From NCBI GenBank assembly GCA_002367815.1, contig DFDG01000038.1:1-6302 (forward strand): a stretch of DNA of 6,302 nt, read 5' to 3'. Shown one piece after another: positions 1 to 5,513 of this stretch (position 1 is the stretch's first letter; every line of letters begins with the position of its first letter). The notes under the pieces were generated by a model. The model saw only the letters and a program-made list of their open reading frames with translations, was not told where the DNA came from and searched no databases. Position numbers and translations under genes: made by a program. This stretch comes from Opitutaceae bacterium UBA3033 (lineage in GTDB: Bacteria > Verrucomicrobiota > Verrucomicrobiia > Opitutales > Opitutaceae).

Positions 1-2
1 AA

Positions 3-131
3 CCGGCCAACAGTGAACTCTATTCCACTGCGGAACCGAAGGTGGTTCCTGCCAAAATCAAAGCCGTGCCTTACTGCCTGTGGAACAACCGCGGTGAAGG
101 CGAAATGCGAGTCTGGATCCGCGAATCATGA
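3..131 (+). CDS. GH127 (DUF1680) family protein, C-terminal end only (probable beta-L-arabinofuranosidase)
   Basis: Only the last 42 codons are in the window; the gene runs in from the left and ends at TGA 129-131. The tail contains PYCLWNNRGEGEMRVW, which matches from memory the characteristic C-terminus of the GH127/DUF1680 family (consensus like AIPYYxWANRGxGEMxVW). Characterised GH127 members remove terminal beta-L-arabinofuranose, for example from hydroxyproline-linked arabino-oligosaccharides, using a zinc-bound cysteine nucleophile. Those catalytic residues lie outside the window, so activity and cellular location cannot be judged. The stop overlaps the start of the following peptidase gene (ATGA, 128-131), so the two are almost certainly co-transcribed and probably translationally coupled. 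The family call rests on a short tail; the related family GH146 shares this fold and could give a similar ending. Confidence 0.7.
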   Translation, partial: PANSELYSTAEPKVVPAKIKAVPYCLWNNRGEGEMRVWIRES

Positions 132-1669
132 AAACCCACCCCATGCCTCTCTCCCTAAAGAGTAATCTATCAGGTTGCTTTGCTTGCGCACTTTTCCTCT
201 TCGCGGCCCCAATGGCCACCTGGGCACATGACCATCTGGCGGAGGAAGCATCCGCAGTGGCATCGCCCAAGCCAGCGTCCGCTCCGATCGAAATCATTCC
301 GTTCACCGCCGAGCAGCAGAAAGTGCAGGATGCTATTGTGGCAGATGCACTGGAAGCGAATGTTGGCTATACGTTTCTCGGTCACTTGTGTGATGATCAT
401 GGCGGACGGTTGACCGGGTCGCCCGCCAACGAAGCGGCCTTGAAAAGCACCGTCAAAGCTTTGCGGGCGATGGGAGTCGAGGCCCGGTTGCAGACTTTCA
501 AGATGCCCGGTTGGGTTCGCATGGAAGATGAGGTCACCATCGTTGCGCCATTTAACCGCAAACTCCGCGCGGTCGCACTCAGTTACGTGCAACCGCACGA
601 ATCTTTTGAGGCCGAGGTCGTTGATCTGGGCGCCGGCACCGATGAGGCGATGCAGGGTCTCGATACGGAAGGTAAGATCGGACTGCTCGGCCCCAATGCC
701 CCGACTAAACGCGGCGGTTACAATGAATATGCCAATGCCCTTGGTTTGAAGGGCATCCTCCGCACCTGTCGGGTGACAGGCGGACAGGTGCTGTGTCGCA
801 CCGGTTCCTTCGAAGGCGAGCCGATCGACATTCCGGTTTATAGCGTAACCCAAGAGGAAGGGAAATGGATGAGTCGATCCTTGGCGCGCGGCATTCCGGT
901 GCGGGTGCGAATGCATACGCGATCTTTCAGCAAGGAAATTGAAACCGCCAATATTGTTGTGACTTTTCCGGGCCGCACGGCGGACACTATCATCGTTGGG
1001 GCACATTTTGATTCTTGGGACTTGGGACAGGGTGCCATGGACAACGGACTGGGCACCGCCCAGGTCTTTGCGGTGGCGAAATTACTGCATGATCATTCGC
1101 CCAAAAATCTACGCACGGTCGAATTGGTTTGGTTTAACGGCGAAGAGCAGGGGCTGTGGGGTTCAATCCATCATGCCCCGACGGTCCGGGACCGTCCGAT
1201 TGCGGCGATGGTCAATCTCGACATGGTGGGCACGCCTACCTCGGTCAATGTTTTGGGTTATGCCGACATGGTGCCTAAGCTGGAGCAATTCAACGCCTCT
1301 CTGGGTGAGCGCAAACTCAAGGAAGGCGTGGTGAGCAACAATTGGTTTGGCAGCGATCACACTGCGTATCAAGTGGAGGGAATTCGTGCCATTACGCTGG
1401 GTGGGCCCATCCCACCGGAGTCGGTTCGCCACTACCATGATTTCGGCGATACCTTTGACAAAATTGAACCCCAGCTGATGGCAGAATCCTCCGCCACGAT
1501 CGCGGCTTTGACCTACTGGTTGGCCAATGTGCCCGGGTTGGAGACCAACCGGCAGACAGAGGATGAGATCAAAGCACATTTCAATAATCCCAAAATTCTG
1601 GATCGGATGCGCAACTCGGGGATATGGCCGTTTGCAGAAAAAAAAGATCCGGACGAAACGGCTAATTAA
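128..1669 (+). CDS. Secreted M28 family zinc peptidase, carboxypeptidase Q-like
   Basis: A 513-residue metallo-exopeptidase that probably releases amino acids from peptides or dipeptides outside the cytoplasm. Residues 1-33 form a signal peptide: basic n-region, hydrophobic stretch 16-30, likely cleavage after TWA. GGRLTGSPANEAAL (92-105) is the usual N-terminal motif of the family, and residues about 150-260 resemble a PA-type insert. The co-catalytic zinc ligands are all visible: H293 in GAHFDSWD, D305 in GAMDNG, E339 (general base) and E340 in FNGEEQGLWGS, D365 in NLDMVG, and H437 in HYHDFGDT. HFDSWDLGQGAMDNG is very close to the same block in animal carboxypeptidase Q, as I remember it. 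The last 50 residues or so are unassigned. ATG 128 is chosen because it overlaps the preceding stop and gives a complete signal peptide; ATG 143 is an alternative. No Shine-Dalgarno is evident, which fits coupling to the upstream gene. The family is secure, the substrate is not. Confidence 0.95.
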   Translation: MKTHPMPLSLKSNLSGCFACALFLFAAPMATWAHDHLAEEASAVASPKPASAPIEIIPFTAEQQKVQDAIVADALEANVGYTFLGHLCDDHGGRLTGSPANEAALKSTVKALRAMGVEARLQTFKMPGWVRMEDEVTIVAPFNRKLRAVALSYVQPHESFEAEVVDLGAGTDEAMQGLDTEGKIGLLGPNAPTKRGGYNEYANALGLKGILRTCRVTGGQVLCRTGSFEGEPIDIPVYSVTQEEGKWMSRSLARGIPVRVRMHTRSFSKEIETANIVVTFPGRTADTIIVGAHFDSWDLGQGAMDNGLGTAQVFAVAKLLHDHSPKNLRTVELVWFNGEEQGLWGSIHHAPTVRDRPIAAMVNLDMVGTPTSVNVLGYADMVPKLEQFNASLGERKLKEGVVSNNWFGSDHTAYQVEGIRAITLGGPIPPESVRHYHDFGDTFDKIEPQLMAESSATIAALTYWLANVPGLETNRQTEDEIKAHFNNPKILDRMRNSGIWPFAEKKDPDETAN

Positions 1670-1724
1670 GGCCTGGCCCGATATTGCGATTTCAATAAAA
1701 TGTAGCCTCACGATTAGATCTTAA

Positions 1725-1780
1725 GGTAGAGCGCCTCTCACCGAGAGCGCCACGGCGCGTTAGGGACAACGCGCCCTACC
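1725..1780. repeat. REPIN-like element: two inverted GTAG-headed REP hairpins
   Basis: This 56-bp segment starts GGTAGAGCGC and ends GCGCCCTACC, a 9/10 inverted repeat. Inside are two separate hairpins. The first pairs 1731-1739 with 1743-1750 (one bulged C, loop ACC). The second is a perfect 8-bp stem, GGCGCGTT 1754-1761 with AACGCGCC 1768-1775, loop AGGGAC. Each half, read outward to inward, has a GGTAG head followed by a GCGC-rich stem, which is the arrangement of a REPIN (two REPs facing each other). A GTAG head is the known hallmark of REPs mobilised by RAYT (TnpA-REP) transposases. No RAYT gene is present here. It lies between the peptidase stop and the GH43 gene and might also affect transcript ends, though no T-run follows. 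Confidence 0.6.
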
Positions 1781-1828
1781 AGCGCTAAAAACGCGAGGAC
1801 GGACAGACTAAATGGGCCATGATACGAT

Positions 1829-1842
1829 TTGAAACGCTTTAA
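1829..1842. promoter_or_regulatory. Possible LacI-family operator upstream of the GH43-GH36 pair
   Basis: TTGAAACGCTTTAA is a pseudo-palindrome centred on CG (10 of 14 positions symmetrical). It resembles LacI/GalR-family operators, which commonly have the form TGAAANCGNTTTCA. It ends 74 bp before the GTG start of the GH43 gene, a sensible place for sugar-responsive repression of the GH43-GH36 transcription unit. TTTAAT at 1838-1843 could double as a -10 box, but I see no convincing -35 at the right spacing. This is a single site with no regulator gene in view, so it stays tentative. Confidence 0.35.
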
Positions 1843-1916
1843 TATCCCGGCTGGGAATTCCGGTTCGGATTGCCTTTGAACAGTAAACCAAGTTTAGACC
1901 GCTGCTGGCAATCAAC

Positions 1917-2810
1917 GTGACTTCCATCACCGACATTCAGATTCGCGATCCGTTCATCGTCGCCGACCCGGTGGATAAAATTTACCGGCTCTACGGCACT
2001 TCCGGCTTTGGCGGAACCAATGATGCCCCGCACGGTTTCGTGATGCGGACAAGTCGCGATCTGAAGCAGTGGAGTGAACCGCATCCGGTCTTGCCGCGCC
2101 GCCATGGACCGTCGGGGGCGGATTATTACTGGGCGCCCGAAGTGCACCATTTCGACGGCCGCTGGTATTTGATTGCCACCTATGGTCACGGGTTGGACGT
2201 GTTGAACCCGCAGGCACGTTACTGTAGCATTTACGTATCGGACTCGCCCGGGGGTCCGTTTGTAGCGCACTCGGACGGACCGATTACTCCTGCGGGCTGG
2301 TTCGCGATCGATGGCACCCTGCATGTGGATGAGACCGGCCAGCCGTGGTTAATTTTTTGCCGGGAATGGGTGCAAACCTGCAACGGAGAAATCCACGCGA
2401 TTGCACTCTATCCCCAACTACGCCGCGCAGTGGGGGAGCCCCGGTTGTTGTTCCGCGCCAGTGAGGCGTCTTGGAGCCGGCCGCAGAAAAGCGAACTGGG
2501 CGAAGGTTACCGGGTGACCGACGGCCCGTGGCTGCATCGCACCTCCGAGGGACAGTTGCTCATGCTTTGGTCGAGTTTTGGCTCACGAGGTTATTTGACC
2601 GGGGTGGCCCGCAGTGCCAGCGGCAATATCTCCGGTCCGTGGGAACAGACCGACGGGTTGCTCTTTGCCGACAACGGCGGTCATGCAATGATTTTTCGCA
2701 CTTTTGAAAACCAACTGGTGATGACGCTGCATGCACCGAACCAACCCGGGGCCGAGCGCACCCAATTACTTGGTCTCAAGGAAACGCCGGATGGACTGGC
2801 CTTGGTATGA
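1917..2810 (+). CDS. Glycoside hydrolase family 43-like protein, single-domain, cytoplasmic
   Basis: A 297-residue five-bladed beta-propeller enzyme of the GH43 type; the family mostly acts on alpha-L-arabinofuranosides, beta-xylosides or arabinan. Visible motifs in order: IRDPFI with the expected general base D11; YYWAPEVHHFDGRWYL (70-85); AIDGTLHVDETGQPWLIF (130-147) with the pKa-modulating D132; VTDGPWLHR (200-208) where the general acid is expected; GGHAMIFRTFE (254-264) with the conserved active-site His256. The usual EGP acid motif reads DGP here, with D202 in place of Glu. The length equals one bare catalytic domain and there is no signal peptide, so it is probably intracellular. The start is GTG 1917: the frame is closed by TAA at 1884-1886, no ATG intervenes, and homologues I recall begin about ten residues before RDPF. 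No clear ribosome-binding site is seen. It precedes the GH36 gene by 81 bp on the same strand. The family is confident; the substrate is unknown. Confidence 0.88.
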   Translation: MTSITDIQIRDPFIVADPVDKIYRLYGTSGFGGTNDAPHGFVMRTSRDLKQWSEPHPVLPRRHGPSGADYYWAPEVHHFDGRWYLIATYGHGLDVLNPQARYCSIYVSDSPGGPFVAHSDGPITPAGWFAIDGTLHVDETGQPWLIFCREWVQTCNGEIHAIALYPQLRRAVGEPRLLFRASEASWSRPQKSELGEGYRVTDGPWLHRTSEGQLLMLWSSFGSRGYLTGVARSASGNISGPWEQTDGLLFADNGGHAMIFRTFENQLVMTLHAPNQPGAERTQLLGLKETPDGLALV

Positions 2811-2891
2811 ACATGGCCCGATCCCGCTGCAACTGACTTTCCCTTGCTTCTGAACGCGTCCGACTCTTGCTGATTTAGCTGCTCCACCCCT

Positions 2892-5072
2892 ATGAAAACG
2901 ACTTCTCTACCCCTCATCCATCGTGAGTTCCGCTGTGGTGCCACGACGGTGATCTACGTGCGCGATAAATCCGGCGACAAGCTGGGTCTCTGGCTGGTGC
3001 CAACCAAGATGCGGAGGCAGATTGTGGCGCGCCGGAATTGTTTGAGCGGAGTGGAGGTCGAGGGCTTGCCGCCGCCAATAGACGGTTCGGGTTTTCCGGC
3101 TTGGGGCATTGAATCGCTTATGCAGGTCAAGGTGCTGAGTGACGCCCAACCGGCGGGATTTTCCCAAGGGCGCACCCTGCGTAACAGCCCAACGGTGGAT
3201 AAATTGAAGTTTACCGGACAGAAGGTGAAACAATTGAAAAGTGGCTTGCGGGTGCGCACGACTTTCAAACATACGGACGGCGGATGGCTGGCACATCACG
3301 ATCTCGGCTGGCGCCAAGGAGCGAGCTGGCTCGACAGTAGCATCACGATTGAAAATCGCTCCGACGCACCGGTCACGTTGGAGATGCTGGCGAGTTTTTC
3401 ACTGGGGGGAGTCAGCCCGTTCGCAACCGACGATGCTCCGGGGAGCTTGCAGCTGCATCGCTTTCGTGGAGTTTGGAGCATGGAAGGTCGTTTAGAGACG
3501 CAAGCCTTTGAGGACCTGCAACTCGAGCCCTCGTGGATCGGTTACGGCGTGCGCTGCGAGCGGTTTGGTTCGATCGGTTCACTGCCGGTCAACGGGTTTT
3601 TCCCGTGTGTGGCGATCGAGGATACGTCGGCAGGGGTGACTTGGGGGGCACAGTTGGCCCATCCCGGTTCGTGGCAACTGGAGGTCTATCGCCGCGATGA
3701 CCTGGCGACGTTTTCCGGCGGGCTGGCTGATCGCGAATTTGGCCATTGGATGAAAACACTGGCCGCCGGAGACAGCTTCACCTCACCGCCGGCAATGCTC
3801 GCCTGTGTGCAAGGCGGGATTGATGGGTGTTGTGCGGCCCTGACCGCCGCCCAGGAAGTGCCGCTCGCGACCTTGCCAAAGAGCGAGGCGAGCCTGCCGG
3901 TGATGTTCAACGAGTGGACCAGCAGCTGGGGCGATCCAAGTCACGCCAACATGGGTAGTCTGGCCACTGCGCTGCGCGGCACGGGTATCAAGTATCTGGT
4001 GATGGATGCAGGTTGGTTTAAACGTGATGGGGGCAATTGGTTCAGCGGACAGGGAGATTGGCAGCCCAACGCCGCCATGTATCCCGATGGTATTCGGGCG
4101 ACCGCCGATTTGATCCGGGCTCACGGGATGATTCCCGGGCTGTGGTTCGAGATGGAAGTGGTGGGCTCGGCTTCGTCGCTCTATGACCGCACTGATCTGT
4201 TACTGCACCGCGATGGTAGACCCATCACGGCGGGTTCCCGACGGTTTCTTGATTTACGCAAGGCCGAGGTCGGTGACCACCTAGCGAACAAGGTTATCGC
4301 TACGCTCAAGGCCGAAAAATTCGGTTATCTTAAAGTGGACTACAATGACAACATCGGCATCGGGGTTGATGGGGGAGAATCATTGGGTGAAGGGCTGCGG
4401 CAACACCTCGCGGGTGTGGTCGCGTTTTTTAAACGATTGCGCGCCGAGATTCCGGACTTGGTGATCGAGAATTGTTCATCGGGTGGGCATCGCCTCGAGC
4501 CGACAATGATAGGTCTCACGGCGATGAGCAGTTTCTCTGACGCGCACGAATGCCGCGAGATTCCGATCATCGCCGCCAACCTGCAGCGCCTGCTTCTCCC
4601 GCGGCAAAGCCAGGTCTGGGCGGTATTGCGGGCCAAAGCAGATCTGCGACGAACGAACTATCTGTTGGCGGGAGGATTTCTAGGTCGCCTCTGTCTCTCC
4701 GGAGACTTTGCCACTTTGCGACCGGAGCAGCGCGAACTCGTGGTCCAAGCTATCGCACTCTACAAAAAGGCGGCCCCTATCATCCGGCGCGGGTGTTCGA
4801 CTCGTCATGGTCCCGCCGTGCAGTCCTATCGCCACGCCGAAGGCTGGCAGGCGGTGGTGCGCGTCGGTCACACCGGCAAACAAGCGTTGGTTGTTACGCA
4901 TACTTTCGCGAAACTGGGCCGGACCACGCTACGAATACCGATTCCTAAAGGTAAATGGAAAATCACGGAAACGCTTATGGAAAAGTCGGGCGATGTGGCC
5001 CTCGTCAAAGGCGAACTCCACTGGCAACCCAAAGGTGAATGGGGCGCGACGGTGGTGCTGCTCACGCGGTGA
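2892..5072 (+). CDS. GH36 alpha-galactosidase-type glycoside hydrolase (melibiase)
   Basis: A 726-residue retaining glycosidase expected to release terminal alpha-D-galactose or the related beta-L-arabinopyranose from oligosaccharides. The layout is that of GH36: N-terminal beta-sandwich (about 1-325), TIM barrel (about 335-640), small C-terminal beta-domain (about 650-726). Barrel motifs are FNEWTSSWGD (339-348), YLVMDAGWF with D372, LWFEMEVVG with E420 and E422, YLKVDYND with nucleophile D483, IENCSSGGHR (525-534), and SSFSDAHE with acid/base D550. The D483-D550 spacing is normal for GH36. The family's usual DDGW reads DAGW and the usual WFEPE reads WFEME, placing it in a divergent branch of GH36 whose members, as I recall, share ENCSSGGHRLEP and LPRQSQxWAVLR. 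There is no signal peptide, so it is probably cytoplasmic. ATG 2892 is the first plausible start and lacks a clear Shine-Dalgarno. It is probably in one operon with the GH43 gene. Confidence 0.92.
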   Translation: MKTTSLPLIHREFRCGATTVIYVRDKSGDKLGLWLVPTKMRRQIVARRNCLSGVEVEGLPPPIDGSGFPAWGIESLMQVKVLSDAQPAGFSQGRTLRNSPTVDKLKFTGQKVKQLKSGLRVRTTFKHTDGGWLAHHDLGWRQGASWLDSSITIENRSDAPVTLEMLASFSLGGVSPFATDDAPGSLQLHRFRGVWSMEGRLETQAFEDLQLEPSWIGYGVRCERFGSIGSLPVNGFFPCVAIEDTSAGVTWGAQLAHPGSWQLEVYRRDDLATFSGGLADREFGHWMKTLAAGDSFTSPPAMLACVQGGIDGCCAALTAAQEVPLATLPKSEASLPVMFNEWTSSWGDPSHANMGSLATALRGTGIKYLVMDAGWFKRDGGNWFSGQGDWQPNAAMYPDGIRATADLIRAHGMIPGLWFEMEVVGSASSLYDRTDLLLHRDGRPITAGSRRFLDLRKAEVGDHLANKVIATLKAEKFGYLKVDYNDNIGIGVDGGESLGEGLRQHLAGVVAFFKRLRAEIPDLVIENCSSGGHRLEPTMIGLTAMSSFSDAHECREIPIIAANLQRLLLPRQSQVWAVLRAKADLRRTNYLLAGGFLGRLCLSGDFATLRPEQRELVVQAIALYKKAAPIIRRGCSTRHGPAVQSYRHAEGWQAVVRVGHTGKQALVVTHTFAKLGRTTLRIPIPKGKWKITETLMEKSGDVALVKGELHWQPKGEWGATVVLLTR

Positions 5073-5098
5073 ACGGTCTCCTGTGCATTTCAGGAACT

Positions 5099-5208
5099 GT
5101 AGCCGGGGTCGGTGACCATGGGGGTCTGCTGAGGGTTTAATTCTCCCAGAATAATCGATCAACCGGGCTCAGTTTTTCGACAGGCTCAGGACGAGCGAAT
5201 CCGGCTAC
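5099..5208. repeat. GTAG-headed REP hairpin, apparently split by an 83-bp insertion
   Basis: The left arm GTAGCCGGGGTC (5099-5110), loop GGT (5111-5113) and the first four bases of the right arm, GACC (5114-5117), are contiguous. The remaining eight bases needed to finish the arm, CCGGCTAC, occur at 5201-5208. Joining 5117 to 5201 restores a perfect 12-bp stem with a 3-base loop. The intervening 5118-5200 therefore looks inserted into a once intact REP. The GTAG head is typical of RAYT-mobilised REPs. Confidence 0.5.
5173..5197. repeat. Dispersed-repeat motif of the TTCGACAGGCTCAGGACGA type
   Basis: The segment TTCGACAGGCTCAGGACGA lies at 5177-5195, within the 83 bp that split the REP. It closely resembles a repeat I remember from many unrelated bacterial genomes (forms such as TTCGACAAGCTCAGGACGA). 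Its self-complementarity here is weak (TCGA/CGAG ends only), so the call depends on remembered similarity and not on structure. Confidence 0.4.
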
Positions 5209-5255
5209 ATAAACGCAAAGAATCAGACTGACTTTTCAAGTCACCCACACGCGCA

Positions 5256-5288
5256 CCTGTCGTCCATAGCCTTGCGAAGGATGATGGG
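5256..5288. repeat. Palindromic repeat with a 10-bp imperfect stem
   Basis: Positions 5256-5265 (CCTGTCGTCC) pair with 5279-5288 (GGATGATGGG) over ten positions, three of them G-U type, around a 13-base loop. The loop and inner stem, ATAGCCTTGCGAAGG, resemble an intergenic repeat core (GTCGTCC..AGC..GCGAAGGA) that I recall from Verrucomicrobia. It has no T-run, so a repeat is preferred over a terminator. Confidence 0.45.
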
Positions 5289-5309
5289 AGATTCAGAAAA
5301 GACTGAAAG

Positions 5310-5329
5310 GTAGGGCGAGGCAACTTGCC
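5310..5329. repeat. Short GTAG-headed REP hairpin with a GCAA loop
   Basis: GTAG (5310-5313) is followed directly by GGCGAG (5314-5319), loop GCAA (5320-5323) and CTTGCC (5324-5329). The six-base stem has one G-U pair, and the loop is of the GNRA kind. Its head and GC-rich stem match the style of the element at 1725-1780, so it is probably a shorter or diverged REP singlet. Confidence 0.45.
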
Positions 5330-5513
5330 AACCATAGCATTTGCGCGACGGCTGCTCCTCTGCTGAACCGTGGTTTTCCGGTTTGTGGCGATAGGGCGCA
5401 GTACATGATTACCCTAGTTATACCTCAGAAATTGGCAGCGATGAGGTGCAGATAGTTTCCATGATCGTGAATCCACCAGTAATGGCACGGCAAGAGCGCC
5501 AGCCCTCCATTGT

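Larger units (their letters stand above)
5073..5513. other. Convergent intergenic region carrying a cluster of REP-type palindromes
   Basis: This 441-bp gap separates the ends of two convergent genes. It holds no convincing gene but several palindromic repeats, listed separately: a split GTAG-headed REP (5099-5208), a second repeat within its insert (5173-5197), a 10-bp-stem hairpin (5256-5288) and a short GTAG hairpin (5310-5329). Position 5366-5383 has a weak AACCG/CGGTT hairpin that I would not call a terminator. From 5425 to 5513 the minus strand has a protein-like reading frame, discussed as a finding. I see no classical hairpin plus T-run terminator for either flanking gene. Confidence 0.6.

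Noticed and set aside
170..1006. Long minus-strand open frame (278 codons) inside the peptidase gene
   Set aside because: It lies antisense to a well-supported M28 domain, its translation has no recognisable motif, and it is explained by the codon bias of the plus-strand gene.
1163..1711. Minus-strand open frame (182 codons) over the 3' end of the peptidase gene
   Set aside because: It is antisense to the peptidase metal-binding region and lacks any domain-like pattern; it is a shadow of the real gene.
1725..1780. CRISPR repeat or rho-independent terminator
   Set aside because: There is no repeat-spacer periodicity and no T-run. The paired GTAG-headed hairpins fit a REPIN better.
5366..5383. 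AACCG/CGGTT hairpin as a terminator for GH36
   Set aside because: The five-base stem has an eight-base loop and no T-run, and it lies nearly 300 bp past the stop.
5509..5511. Small minus-strand gene starting ATG just past the epimerase stop
   Set aside because: The product would be about 30 residues with no recognisable feature and no ribosome-binding site.
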